Shown: piece by piece, positions 32,199-40,820 of the stretch
How positions within the stretch are numbered: position 1 is the stretch's first letter
Layout of the letters: each line of letters starts with the position of its first letter
Assembly: GCF_024498075.1 (NCBI RefSeq)
Contig: NZ_JANHOF010000002.1
Coordinates: 478,431 to 542,430, forward strand
Direction: 5' to 3'
DNA length: 64,000 nt
Source: Paenibacillus mendelii
GTDB taxonomy: Bacteria; Bacillota; Bacilli; Paenibacillales; Paenibacillaceae
Translations under genes and position numbers: made by a program
The notes under the pieces: generated by a model
Database searches by the model: none
Told to the model about the DNA's origin: nothing
Seen by the model: only the letters and a program-made list of their open reading frames with translations

Positions 32199-33172
32199 GC
32201 AGAACGTTTCTAATTATAGCGGAACACCGGGACGGCAAGCTTCGCCAAGTGACGATGGAAGCGCTCCAAGCTGCCATAGAGGCCTCTGAACATGATGACC
32301 GCATCTCGGCCGTTCTAATAGGAAGCGGAGTGGAGCCGCTCGCCGATGAGCTGTCGGCCTATCCCTTGTCTGAAATCCACCTGCTGGATGAGGATCAATT
32401 CCTGACTTACAATCCGGAGACCTACACGGCTGCACTAGGGGGTATAATTGAAACGGTCCGTCCCGATGGTCTGTTTATTGGACATACTGCGATGGGTCGC
32501 GACATCGCCCCGGCGCTTGCCGCGAAGCTGCAAGCCGGTCAGCTGTCGGATGTGATCGCGATTGAGAAGATCGATGATTCCGTTCTATTCACGAGACCAG
32601 TATATGCAGGTAAAGCGCTGGAGAAGAAGACATTCGCCCAATATCCTTGGGTCGTAACGGTGCGGCCTAACAATTTCATTGCCGCCTCTCGATCTGACCA
32701 TCCCCCGGCATCGATCACGAGGGTCGTTAGCACTTCCGCCACCCCGCTCCGGACGATCGTCAAAGACGTCGTTCGAAAAACATCCGGAAAAGTAGACTTG
32801 ACGGAGGCGAAGGTAATCGTGTCAGGCGGACGGGGCGTTAAGAGTGCAGATGGGTTCAAGCCGCTTGAGGAGCTGGCGGAGCTGCTTGGCGGTGCGGTCG
32901 GCGCATCGCGCGGCGCCTGCGACGCTGGCTATTGCGATTATGCGCTTCAGATCGGCCAGACCGGCAAGGTGGTCACGCCGGAAATTTATATTGCCTGCGG
33001 AATAAGCGGCGCTATTCAGCATCTTGCCGGCATGAGCGGCTCTCGCGTTATCATAGCCATCAATAAGGATCCCGAGGCTCCGATATTTAAAGTGGCGGAT
33101 TACGGCATCGTCGGCGATTTATTCGAGGTGGTTCCCCTTCTTACCCAAGAATTTCGCAAGGTTCTCAATTAA
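32195..33172 (+). CDS. etfA: Electron transfer flavoprotein alpha subunit
   Basis: A 325-residue ETF alpha subunit, FAD-binding partner of EtfB. The C-terminal FAD domain is clear: VSGGRGVKSADGFKPLEELAELLGGAVGASR (about 205-235), QIGQTGKVVTPEIYIACGISGAIQHLAGM (about 255-283) and INKDPEAPIFKVADYGIVGD near the end. ATG overlaps the etfB stop as ATGA, so translation is coupled. The terminator follows at once. Confidence 0.96.
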   Translation: MSRTFLIIAEHRDGKLRQVTMEALQAAIEASEHDDRISAVLIGSGVEPLADELSAYPLSEIHLLDEDQFLTYNPETYTAALGGIIETVRPDGLFIGHTAMGRDIAPALAAKLQAGQLSDVIAIEKIDDSVLFTRPVYAGKALEKKTFAQYPWVVTVRPNNFIAASRSDHPPASITRVVSTSATPLRTIVKDVVRKTSGKVDLTEAKVIVSGGRGVKSADGFKPLEELAELLGGAVGASRGACDAGYCDYALQIGQTGKVVTPEIYIACGISGAIQHLAGMSGSRVIIAINKDPEAPIFKVADYGIVGDLFEVVPLLTQEFRKVLN

Positions 33173-33177
33173 TAGCA

Positions 33178-33216
33178 AAGACAGCCCGCATGCCTTCACG
33201 GCCTGCGGGCTGTCTT
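33178..33216. terminator. Bidirectional terminator after etfA and ytoI
   Basis: AAGACAGCCCGCA pairs with TGCGGGCTGTCTT (13 bp), between the converging etfA and ytoI genes. Confidence 0.85.
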
Positions 33217-33228
33217 GCTGCTGCTTCG

Positions 33229-34560
33229 TTACGGTTGATCGAACACGCGAGCGGTTATCATAGCTTGCGCCACCCGTTTATCCCCGACCGAGACTTCAAC
33301 TTCTACCTTGCAGAATCTTCGGCTGGATTCGATGACGGTTGGGAACAAGTCCACCGTATCCTCGATTTCGACTGGCGCGAGGTAGTACACGGAGGTGCTG
33401 TCAATATGCAGATCCCCCCGCCGGTGCTCCTTCATCGTGCGCGTCACGACCTGATTGATGAGACTGGCTAATATGCCTTCGGAGAGATTGCCGACCTGGT
33501 TGCTCATATGGGCGTCAATGACGCCGCGGTAGTATAACCGCCCATGATCGTCGCGGTTTCCTTGAAAAGCCGACCATATCTGGTTTTCCAGCGTTTCTCC
33601 ACTCTGCGGCTGCATCTGAATATTTTGCATCGCTTTGAGCACATCTTTCCGGCTGATGACGCCCGAGAGCTTGCCTTCCCCGTCAATAACAGGCAGCAGC
33701 TCAATGGCCTCCCATACCATCATATGCCCCGCGGTCGCAACCGAAGTCTGCATGGTAACGGTGAGCGGATTGCGCGTCATAATCTTATCGATCGATTGAA
33801 TCCCTGGCGCTCCAATCAGATCCTTAGTCGTAATCATCCCGATGGGTTTATCGTTATCGTCTACGACGGGGAACCGGTTATGGTTCGTCTCCTCGATGCG
33901 CTTCAGCACATCTTCTACCGTATCGGACTTTCGCATATAAGCAAGCGGGAGATCTAAGCGGACAATATCCCCGACCAGTACGATCTGTTTCTTGATCAGC
34001 CTGTCATAGATGGCACGGTTGATTAAGGCTGCTACCGTAAACGTGTCATACCCGCTGCTGATGATCGGAAGCTCCAGCTCATCTGCGAGGGCTTTCACAT
34101 CCTCGGTCGTGTTGAACCCGCCCGTAATCAATACGCCTGCGCCCAAGGTTAATGCGCTGTAATGGGCTTTATTCCGGTTCCCTACGATGAGCAGGTTACC
34201 CGGTTCTATGTATCGCATCATCGCCTCCACCTGCATGGCGCCGATGACGAATTTACTCAAAGTTTTCTGCAGACCGGCTGCACCGCCCAGCACTTCGCCA
34301 TCTACCATCTTGACGATCTCCGCGAACGTCAAACGGTTGATATGCTGCCGCTGCTCCTTCTCAACCCTGACCGTTCCTGTTCGTTCTTTCGTGCTGACAA
34401 TTCCCCGGGTCTCCGCATCCTTAATGGCCCGGTAAGCCGTTCCTTCACTTACCTCCAAAGTTTGTGCGATCTTACGAACCGAAATCTTCGTCCCCACAAG
34501 AAGTTCTTCAATATATTGAATGATCTGCTCATGTTTCGTCGTAAATTCAGGAGGGCCCAT
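33229..34560 (-). CDS. ytoI: CBS-HotDog domain regulator, YtoI-like
   Basis: A 443-residue regulator. Order: N-terminal HTH (residues about 1-70; VRKIAQTLEVSEGTAYRAIK), a DRTGG domain (about 80-180), a CBS pair (about 185-305; VEDVLKRIEETNHNRFPVVDD, VISRKDVLKAM) and a C-terminal hot-dog thioesterase-like domain (about 325-440; NLSEGILASLINQVVTRTMK). This is the YtoI layout of Bacillus. The start was set at ATG 34560, 9 bases after GAGGAG; the frame is open to 34602. A TATTATATAACA motif in its promoter recurs near the small gene at 35446. Ligand is probably an adenine nucleotide or acyl-CoA, by analogy. Confidence 0.9.
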   Translation of the reverse strand: MGPPEFTTKHEQIIQYIEELLVGTKISVRKIAQTLEVSEGTAYRAIKDAETRGIVSTKERTGTVRVEKEQRQHINRLTFAEIVKMVDGEVLGGAAGLQKTLSKFVIGAMQVEAMMRYIEPGNLLIVGNRNKAHYSALTLGAGVLITGGFNTTEDVKALADELELPIISSGYDTFTVAALINRAIYDRLIKKQIVLVGDIVRLDLPLAYMRKSDTVEDVLKRIEETNHNRFPVVDDNDKPIGMITTKDLIGAPGIQSIDKIMTRNPLTVTMQTSVATAGHMMVWEAIELLPVIDGEGKLSGVISRKDVLKAMQNIQMQPQSGETLENQIWSAFQGNRDDHGRLYYRGVIDAHMSNQVGNLSEGILASLINQVVTRTMKEHRRGDLHIDSTSVYYLAPVEIEDTVDLFPTVIESSRRFCKVEVEVSVGDKRVAQAMITARVFDQP

Positions 34561-34603
34561 CGTATCAAACTCCTCAGCGATAACTGTTGTATTCTGCGCC
34601 ACC

Positions 34604-34615
34604 TATTATATAACA
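34604..34615. promoter_or_regulatory. TATATAACA motif at the ytoI promoter
   Basis: TATTATATAACA matches the perfect palindrome TGTTATATAACA, found twice at 35652 and 35736, in 10 of 12 bases. Read on the minus strand it includes TATAAT as a likely -10 of ytoI. A second related stretch, AACTGTTGTATT, is at about 34583. Confidence 0.4.
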
Positions 34616-34668
34616 GTTGATCCGAAATGAAAATGAGAGGAGCGGCATCGAACAGCCTGCTTTCTACT

Positions 34669-35243
34669 CTAGAGATCTTCCATATAATTCTTCATATGGG
34701 CAGCTGCTTCTGCCAAGACATCTCTTTGCCGCTTTAAGTGACTGATGTCCTTACGTGCGGTTAAGAGGAATTCATGGTGATCGGTCAGAACCGGCGGGCA
34801 GAAGCTCAGTCCCTTCAATAGGGATTCCAGTTTCTTGTCTCCGTAGAAATACCTTTCGTTCAGTGCGAACAACACCTGGGTCATGTTCTGAATGTTTGGT
34901 TAACAATGCCGGACGTATAGACAATATCCATTCGTTCGATAGCGCTCCGATAGTGAAAATTAGAGATCCAAAGATTGCTTTTCCACCGGAATTCCTGAAT
35001 AATCGCTTGTCTCATCGCAGGCGGATAGGTCTTAATGGTTTCCTTCAAACGGCTAATCAGACCGTAGGGGTCTTCAAGCGGTTAACAAATGGGAGCACAT
35101 CCTCCGCATATATAAATATCCAAATCCGAATGTATATCCGATCTGTCTTTGGTGTGAGCACCCGCCAGCGCAATCGCATATTGTCCGCGAATGGTTTGCT
35201 TGTAAATGGGTAAGAGTTCATGAATGACGGATAAAATCTCCAC
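34669..35243 (-). pseudogene. Decayed nucleotidyltransferase
   Basis: Three reading frames on one strand join into one protein. From GTG 35243 (after TAGGTGG) reads VEILSVIHELLPIYKQTIRG and AGAHTKDRSDIHSDLDIYI, a pol-beta nucleotidyltransferase core (the SDLD is the catalytic pair), then a stop near 35085. The next frame holds LKETIKTYPPAMRQAIIQEF and FHYRSAIERMDIVYTSGIVNQ and stops near 34885. The last frame, MTQVLFALNERYFYGDKKL and on, ends at 34669. At least two frameshifts; an intact gene would give about 190-200 residues here. Probably an antibiotic-adenylyltransferase-like protein, now inactive unless these are sequencing errors. Confidence 0.8.
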
Positions 35244-35310
35244 AACGGCACCACCTATAGGTATGATTATTCTTTAGTTCGTGATGGGTACGATATATCC
35301 TTTCATGCAA

Positions 35311-35347
35311 AAACCCACCCTTGGAATTAATGCCCAAGGGTGGGTTT
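35311..35347 (-). terminator. Terminator of the small zinc-ribbon gene
   Basis: AAACCCACCCTTGG pairs with CCAAGGGTGGGTTT (14 bp) around a 9-base loop, about 100 bases after the stop of the gene at 35446-35634. It may also end transcripts from the left. Confidence 0.75.
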
Positions 35348-35445
35348 CATACATAAGCCTTCGTTCTCGTCATTCATCATGGTCCATGTCTTATGAAATG
35401 TCCGGCGGGATAAGAAGATCCTCGTTATTCCTGCATAAGCCTTCC

Positions 35446-35634
35446 TTAATCGGCGTAACGATAATAGTAATGATTCAAATAATGATGGGAAATCGGCATT
35501 TCACTCGCTTCTTCGCAATCCGGGCAAAGAATCGAGGAGGATTGGCCGGATGGAGCGGACTTCAGCCCCCCGCCGCATGAGAAACAGATTTCTTGAATGG
35601 GCTCTGTGTTTGATTTGCCTTGACTTGATTCCAT
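35446..35634 (-). CDS. Small zinc-ribbon-like protein, unknown function
   Basis: A 62-residue protein not recognised by name. Two Cys pairs, CFSC near residue 17 and CPDC near 37, make a small zinc ribbon likely. The tail is rich in His and Tyr (SHHYLNHYYYRYAD). It is supported as a real gene by a strong ribosome site (CGGAGGGGATTGT before ATG), a good promoter on the minus strand (TTGAAA, 18 bases, TATAAT at about 35690-35720) and a terminator. Two TGTTATATAACA palindromes flank the promoter. Confidence 0.75.
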   Translation of the reverse strand: MESSQGKSNTEPIQEICFSCGGGLKSAPSGQSSSILCPDCEEASEMPISHHYLNHYYYRYAD

Positions 35635-35651
35635 ACAATCCCCTCCGGTAA

Positions 35652-35663
35652 TGTTATATAACA
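35652..35663. promoter_or_regulatory. TGTTATATAACA palindrome, downstream site
   Basis: A perfect 12-base palindrome between the promoter and the ribosome site of the zinc-ribbon gene. It is followed by GTTTTG; the other copy at 35736 carries a mirror flank AAAACTG. Confidence 0.5.
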
Positions 35664-35735
35664 GTTTTGATATCGTTGAGGTTATTATATAGCAGATCCA
35701 TAATCTGTTTCAATACTGTTTTACAAAAAAACTGT

Positions 35736-35747
35736 TGTTATATAACA
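35736..35747. promoter_or_regulatory. TGTTATATAACA palindrome, upstream site
   Basis: Identical to the copy at 35652. The two centres are 84 bases apart, or eight turns of B-DNA, so a protein bound at both would sit on the same face, as in looping repression. Confidence 0.5.
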
Positions 35748-35805
35748 TATGCCCAGGAATAAAATGGACACCGTTGCTCCAGCTCCCAGCAGCCATAACA
35801 AGAAC

Positions 35806-35844
35806 AGCAAGCCGACTCCCATCTCGGATGGAAATCGGCTTGCT
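35806..35844 (-). terminator. Terminator of ndk
   Basis: AGCAAGCCGA pairs with TCGGCTTGCT, with CCATC/GATGG inside. It follows the ndk stop by 40 bases on the minus strand, with a T-rich tail. Confidence 0.75.
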
Positions 35845-35884
35845 GTAGAACAAGATCTATTGAAAAGGGCTAGCCCTTTCGATT

Positions 35885-36307
35885 TCAAGAAGAGGCAGCT
35901 ACACGTTCTTTACCGAAGAACAACGCTATTTCTCTGCTGACGCTTTCCGTCGAATCCGAGCCATGGATAATATTGCTCGCCACATTCAACGCCATGTCGC
36001 CGCGGATCGAGCCTGGCAAGGCCTCAACCGGATTCGTAGCGCCGATTAACGCCCGCGCATTCTTGATGGCCTCATCGCCTTCCCAGATCATGGCGAAGAC
36101 CTGTCCGGAAGTAATGTAATCGACCAGCTCACCGAAGAAGGGCTTATTCTTCAGATGGCCATAATGAAGCTCAGCCGTCTCATTGGATATCTGCATCAAT
36201 TGGGCACTTGTCAGTCGTAGTCCTTTGCGCTCGAACCGAGCGACTATTTCACCAATAAGTCCTCTTTCCACGCCGTCTGGTTTAATCATGATAAACGTTT
36301 GCTCCAA
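35885..36307 (-). CDS. ndk: Nucleoside diphosphate kinase
   Basis: Transfers the gamma phosphate of ATP to nucleoside diphosphates through a phospho-His. The 140-residue product has the expected start [20 protein letters not shown], the substrate loop [16 protein letters not shown] near residue 90 and the active-site His in NIIHGSDS near residue 115. Length is near the family norm. It is a single-gene unit with its own terminator. Confidence 0.97.
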   Translation of the reverse strand: MEQTFIMIKPDGVERGLIGEIVARFERKGLRLTSAQLMQISNETAELHYGHLKNKPFFGELVDYITSGQVFAMIWEGDEAIKNARALIGATNPVEALPGSIRGDMALNVASNIIHGSDSTESVSREIALFFGKERVAASS

Positions 36308-36616
36308 CGCATTCCACTCCTATTCCATGTGAGTAAGGGTTTCTGGTAAGGACGTGCTTAGCTGCTGCCCCCTCTCAAACTACGTGATTACATTTAATAT
36401 ACTACTTATTGAATAGGATGCAACGTATAGAAGTGTACATCCTATTAACGATTATATTTTCGTTCATTAGACTGCTTCATGAGGCCGGATATACAGCTAT
36501 GCTTTACCAATAAAAAAAATATCCGGTTTGTTTATTTTTTTTAGAGGAATGTTTCATCAAATGGCGAAGTATACAGAGAACAGCTGTAAATTGTTAGAAA
36601 CAAGGAGGATTCGACA
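36308..36616. other. Structured intergenic region between ndk and a Gfo/Idh/MocA gene
   Basis: No gene. AATAGGATG and CATCCTATT form a 9-base inverted pair at 36412-36446. CCGGATAT and ATATCCGG form an 8-bp stem at 36485-36526, followed by TTTGTTTATTTTTTTT, a terminator-like element reading rightward about 80 bases before the start of the next gene. The ribosome site AAGGAGG lies at 36602. Confidence 0.6.
36485..36540 (+). terminator. Terminator-like hairpin in the leader of the oxidoreductase gene
   Basis: An 8-bp perfect stem with a long 26-base A-rich loop and a strong T run. There is no rightward gene upstream, since ndk reads left, so it may be an attenuator in the 5' leader of the gene at 36617. 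Confidence 0.5.
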
Positions 36617-37678
36617 ATGACAAAAATGAAAGTAGCCATCATTGGATGCGGGACGATTGCCAAGAGCGCACACATTCCAGCATACCTGAAAAATCCAAAT
36701 GCGGAAATCAAATATTTCTGCGACATCAATCCCGAAGCAGCCGATAAGGCCGTTCAGGAATTCGGCTGCGGCCAGGCGGTCGTCAATTACCGCGATATCT
36801 TAAACGATCCCGAGATTGAAGCCGTATCGATCTGCACGCCGAATGATGGTCACGCTTCCATAGCGATCGATTTTCTAAGAGCGGGCAAGAATGTCCTGTG
36901 CGAGAAGCCTGCGGCAAGAACCTATGCCGAGGCGTTAGAAATGCAGAAGGCGCAGAATGAAACCGGCAAGGTATTGAATATCGGCGTCGTCAACCGCTTC
37001 AATAAAGGCGTTAACATTATTAAAAGCATGATTGCAAACGGCGAGCTCGGCGAGCTGTATCATGTCTATGCCAGCTTCCGTGCCCAGCGGTCCATCCCAG
37101 GGCTAGGCGGCGCGTTCACCACGAAATCCATTGCCGGCGGCGGCGTTCTGATCGACTGGGGCGTCCACTTCCTGGATATCGTGATGTACTGCTCCGGTGA
37201 CCCGACTCCGAAAACCGTGTCCGGCCAGGCTTATTGCAAGCTCGGCAAGGATATGGAGAACTACTCCTACTTGAATATGTGGGCGGGTCCGCCGAACTAC
37301 GCCGGAACCTACGATGTCGACGATTTCGTAACCGCGATGATCCGTACCGAAGGACCGAGCATTACCTTAAACGGCGCATGGGCGCAGAACATCGGCGTCG
37401 ATGAGATGTACATCGATTTCTTGGGCGATAAGGCCGGGATTCGCTTACAGTACGGTTCCGACTTCAAATTGTACAGTGCTCAGAACGGCGCTCTGCTGGA
37501 GACCATCCCGAAATTCAATATGGGCGAGCACTTTCAGAATGAAATTGACGGCTTCCTGGCATGTATCAAGAGCGGGGAGAAGCTGCCTTCTCACATCGAT
37601 ACGGTCATTGTCACGGCGAAGATTCTTCAAGGAATCTATGATTCGTCCGAGAATGGTAAAGAAATTACTTTCGAATAG
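36617..37678 (+). CDS. Gfo/Idh/MocA-family oxidoreductase
   Basis: A 353-residue NAD(P)-dependent sugar or inositol dehydrogenase-like protein. The N-terminal Rossmann motif is IIGCGTIAKSAH; CTPNDGHASIA and VLCEKPAARTYAEA (Lys of the EKP motif) follow near residues 75 and 97. The C-terminal substrate domain has GGGVLIDWGVHFLDIVMY, with a His typical of the catalytic site. ATG follows AAGGAGG. A second, smaller related gene follows after 20 bases and the two share a terminator. Substrate unknown. Confidence 0.88.
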   Translation: MTKMKVAIIGCGTIAKSAHIPAYLKNPNAEIKYFCDINPEAADKAVQEFGCGQAVVNYRDILNDPEIEAVSICTPNDGHASIAIDFLRAGKNVLCEKPAARTYAEALEMQKAQNETGKVLNIGVVNRFNKGVNIIKSMIANGELGELYHVYASFRAQRSIPGLGGAFTTKSIAGGGVLIDWGVHFLDIVMYCSGDPTPKTVSGQAYCKLGKDMENYSYLNMWAGPPNYAGTYDVDDFVTAMIRTEGPSITLNGAWAQNIGVDEMYIDFLGDKAGIRLQYGSDFKLYSAQNGALLETIPKFNMGEHFQNEIDGFLACIKSGEKLPSHIDTVIVTAKILQGIYDSSENGKEITFE

Positions 37679-37698
37679 GCTCCGGGAGCGTGAACAAT

Positions 37699-38538
37699 AT
37701 GAAGAAGATCGGTTTTATCGATTATTTTCTCGATGAATGGCATGCGGAGAAGTATCCCGAATGGATTGAGAGCGCATCTGGCGGTGCGATGAAAGTCGCC
37801 TATGCTTATGGCATGAAGGATTCGGACACGGGGCTGAGCAATGCGCAGTGGTGCGCCAATAAGGGGATTGAGCTGCTCTCGTCAATCGAGGAGGTCGTGG
37901 AGAAGAGCGATTACCTGATCGTCCTGTCGCCGGATTATCCCGAGTTTCACGAAGAGCTGGCCCTGCTGCCGCTGCAATCGGGGAAGCCAACCTATGTAGA
38001 CAAAACATTCGCACCTGACCGTGCCACGGCGCTGCTGCTGTTCGATACGGCACAGAAGCACGGGACACCGATGTACTCGAGCTCCGCGCTTCGGTTCGCA
38101 GCTGAATATGCCGCTGCTCCGCGGCAGGGGATCGAAACGATCTGCAGTATAGGACCAGGAAGATTCGACAACTATTCGATTCATCAGATCGAACCGATCA
38201 TTGCCTTGATGGGCAGTGACGTGCAGCGGGTGATGTATATCGGAACGCCGAATTCACCCGCACTGCTCATCGGGTTTGCCGATGGACGGCAGGCGACGAT
38301 CAACCATTTTGGCGGCGGCTGTCCGTTTAGCCTGACCCTCAACTACGATTCGGGCGATTCGTCCATTCTACGGCCGGAGTCTGACTTCTTCGGACTCTTC
38401 ATTAAACAGCTGGTCACCTTCTTCGAGACGGGTGAAGCAACTGTGGACCCTGCAGAGACCATTGCCATTATTACGATCATTGAGTACGGCTTCAAAGCCG
38501 CTCAATCGCCTTATCATTGGGTCGAGCTGCCATCCTAA
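37699..38538 (+). CDS. Gfo/Idh/MocA-like protein, second of a pair
   Basis: About 279 residues. It starts with a Rossmann-like segment (KKIGFIDYFLDEWHAEKYPEW) but without a clear G-x-G-x-x-A motif, and has VLSPDYPEFHEELALLPLQSGKPTYVDKTFAP, where VDK stands in the place of EKP of Gfo/Idh/MocA enzymes. The C-terminal part (IGFADGRQATINHFGGGCPFSL) fits the family. The start was set at ATG 37699 after GGGAG; GTG 37690 is possible. It is probably co-expressed with the upstream oxidoreductase, perhaps as a partner subunit or divergent enzyme. Function unknown. Confidence 0.75.
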   Translation: MKKIGFIDYFLDEWHAEKYPEWIESASGGAMKVAYAYGMKDSDTGLSNAQWCANKGIELLSSIEEVVEKSDYLIVLSPDYPEFHEELALLPLQSGKPTYVDKTFAPDRATALLLFDTAQKHGTPMYSSSALRFAAEYAAAPRQGIETICSIGPGRFDNYSIHQIEPIIALMGSDVQRVMYIGTPNSPALLIGFADGRQATINHFGGGCPFSLTLNYDSGDSSILRPESDFFGLFIKQLVTFFETGEATVDPAETIAIITIIEYGFKAAQSPYHWVELPS

Positions 38539-38562
38539 TCTAGATCACTCAAGCTGCTTACT

Positions 38563-38607
38563 AATAAGGGGACCCTCGGCGATTGCCGCCGGGGTCCTCC
38601 TCTTATT
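38563..38607 (+). terminator. Terminator of the oxidoreductase pair
   Basis: AATAAGGGGACCC pairs with GGGTCCTCCTCTTATT with small mismatches; inner GGC/GCC. T-rich right arm. Confidence 0.75.
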
Positions 38608-38662
38608 GTGCTATCTTGCTGCGCTGCCTCTCTACGCCTTCCTTGTAGGTTTCGACAAGGGC

Positions 38663-38817
38663 TCATTGCGTTATCTCACGGATATACGTTTCCGTAATAT
38701 TGCGAGGCCTTGTAATTGCACTCCCGATCACGACGAATTGTGCGCCCAGCTTCAACGCCTCATTCACTTGGGAAGGGGCTGTAATCAATTGTCTCACTGC
38801 CCTTCACTCCCGCGATG
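38663..38817 (-). pseudogene. Remnant of N-acylglucosamine-6-phosphate 2-epimerase (NanE)
   Basis: The minus strand encodes the last 45 residues of a NanE-like barrel: QVNEALKLGAQFVVIGSAIT and RPRNITETYIREITQ, then stop at 38663. The GSAITRP phosphate loop is the family hallmark. Just upstream VIAGVKGSE lies in another frame, so a frameshift separates it, and the gene at 38823 cuts off everything before. This is a leftover 3' end, not a working gene. Confidence 0.75.
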
Positions 38818-38822
38818 ACATT

Positions 38823-40820
38823 CTATTTCTCAATCACATGAAAATCGATGAATCTATCTTTTAATAGTCCCATCATAAGACCAGAAGTAATCTCCGCGAC
38901 GGTCCATCCCGACTCAATCGCCCAAGGCCCCCAGCCCAGATCGGCCGGAGATCCATACACCTCCTGCAGCTCCACATCGAACGCCCTGGCCCAAGCGCCA
39001 TCTATATACGGATTCCCGCTATGCAGCTGTGCCGCGACCATGAATGACGCCAGTTCTTCCCACAGCTTCAGGAAATAGTCGTCCCGGGTTACAAAATAAG
39101 CTTGAATAAAGCCCATTGGCAGCCAGTTATTCGAGTATAGCAGATCGATGACCGGGTCGCCGTTCTGCCCGATCAACGAGCTTTCCCCTTGCCCCATCTC
39201 ATGTCTCATCTCGGCTTGATAGCCTTCATCCCATTCCAGATAAGCACCGGAAGCATGCTTATACCGTTGTAAATCCTTCGTGACACGGTACAGCCATTCC
39301 TTATGCTCCGCCGCGCCCGTTACTCCGTACAGCCAGCTTAAAGGCAAAATCAATCGGCAATACTCTTGTGTTTCACTTTGCTCCCTAGTGGTATGCGGAT
39401 AGACCGACATCATCGTCTCCAAGCCTCGGAGACTCGTGTCGAGAAAGGATTCGATCCCCGTCAGCTTATACGCTAACAGGAGCGCGGCATAATAATAAGC
39501 GTTATAGTGAGCAGATGGCAGATTTCCGGGTTCATTACGCAGCTTATTCATTTGCTCGGGATTCAAATGAATATGATCCGTGCGGAATACTCTCGTTCCG
39601 TCGGTCCCTGTTGTACGAACCAAGAATTGCAAAGCGGCTATCACATCGTCCAAGCGATCCCGTGAATTCGTGTATAAGCATTGTAACAGCTGCGGGATGA
39701 CTGCACGGGCAACATCATCCTGGTAACAGATGCCCCATGCTTCTTCCGTCCAACGCATCATTCCGTAGCATTCATCACGATCTTTATACATATAATTCTC
39801 GAATATATAATGATGCAGGTTATTGGAAACCGTTAGATTCCGTTCATCGCCGCTGAGCATATACTGCAAAAAATAAGATAGCGCAACTTCTCCGATGCAA
39901 TCTACTCTTCGCACATGACTGATCCGTTGACTTCCGTCCGAATAGATTTCGGTTCCGATTCCTTCTAATACCCCTGTCTTGCCTTCATCATATACGATGC
40001 CCGAACGTTCAAACCAGTTCATTGCCCGGGCCGTGCAGCGCTGAATTTGCTGATTGAAGCCCTCCTCCTTATTCCACGTTCCGCTCGAGTAAGTGAATGG
40101 GATATCCTTCAATTCGACTTCCGCATCCCATAACCAGCCTATAATAAAGGAAACGATATGCACGATTCTAGCCTTCGGCGCAAATCTGGCTTGTATGAAG
40201 GGGGTCAATCGAAATGAACAGATCAATAGATTCTTCGGGTCATCAAACCATAGTGCACGATCGGATATCGATTGGTAGAATTCCTCCTTCACCTCGATAT
40301 TGTCATGCGCATGGACTGCCGAATATTGCAAAATTGGTTTATTATGCGTACATGCAATCCCATGCGGCCGAAGACGCATGCCGCATTGGTCATCTATCAG
40401 CATGCCGGCCGATAACCCATTGATTTGATGGGGATCCGCACAATAAACAAGCCGCTGGAACCGGGTAGTAGCAGGGGGTTCAAAATAGACATGGCCTATA
40501 CTGGCCACATATTCGGCAAATACCCTTTTCCCTTTTTTGATTTGCGCTTCTATGCGAAGACGCTCCGGTGCCAAGAACAGCATCGGTTTGTCCGCGGTCC
40601 CGCCAAGAATAGCAATGGCATCGAACGGATCCAGATCAACATGCACTAATTCTGCTTTCTTGATCACGAACGTATTCGGATCCCTAGCTAGCATGATCTG
40701 CAGCAAATCGCTATTGTCCTCTGTAACCACAACCACTTTCTTGTTCAACCTCAACGCCTCCATTCGGATATTGATCATTTTGCAGCCGCTGCCAGCTGGT
40801 TCTGCTTCGTGACAGATCAA
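38823..40820 (-). CDS. Large protein of unknown function, alpha/alpha-barrel-like
   Basis: About 665 residues at most. The first 230 residues look like a separate alpha/beta domain (VVVVTEDNSDLLQIM, IAILGGTADKPMLFLAPERL). Residues from about 250 on resemble an (alpha/alpha)6 toroid, with RMEDWT-like phrases (MMRWTEEAWGICYQDDVARAVIPQL, NAYYYAALLLAYKLTG, DLGWGPWAIESGWTVAEITSG), so a glycoside hydrolase-like fold is plausible. No signal peptide. The frame opens at TTG 40820 without a ribosome site; ATG 40778 or TTG near 40742 (8 bases after GGAGG) are better candidates. Function not recognised. Confidence 0.6.
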   Translation of the reverse strand: MICHEAEPAGSGCKMINIRMEALRLNKKVVVVTEDNSDLLQIMLARDPNTFVIKKAELVHVDLDPFDAIAILGGTADKPMLFLAPERLRIEAQIKKGKRVFAEYVASIGHVYFEPPATTRFQRLVYCADPHQINGLSAGMLIDDQCGMRLRPHGIACTHNKPILQYSAVHAHDNIEVKEEFYQSISDRALWFDDPKNLLICSFRLTPFIQARFAPKARIVHIVSFIIGWLWDAEVELKDIPFTYSSGTWNKEEGFNQQIQRCTARAMNWFERSGIVYDEGKTGVLEGIGTEIYSDGSQRISHVRRVDCIGEVALSYFLQYMLSGDERNLTVSNNLHHYIFENYMYKDRDECYGMMRWTEEAWGICYQDDVARAVIPQLLQCLYTNSRDRLDDVIAALQFLVRTTGTDGTRVFRTDHIHLNPEQMNKLRNEPGNLPSAHYNAYYYAALLLAYKLTGIESFLDTSLRGLETMMSVYPHTTREQSETQEYCRLILPLSWLYGVTGAAEHKEWLYRVTKDLQRYKHASGAYLEWDEGYQAEMRHEMGQGESSLIGQNGDPVIDLLYSNNWLPMGFIQAYFVTRDDYFLKLWEELASFMVAAQLHSGNPYIDGAWARAFDVELQEVYGSPADLGWGPWAIESGWTVAEITSGLMMGLLKDRFIDFHVIEK

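Noticed and set aside
35749..35940. 63-codon rightward frame overlapping the ndk end
   Set aside because: It lacks a ribosome site, runs through the ndk terminator and antisense to ndk, and its composition looks like noncoding sequence.
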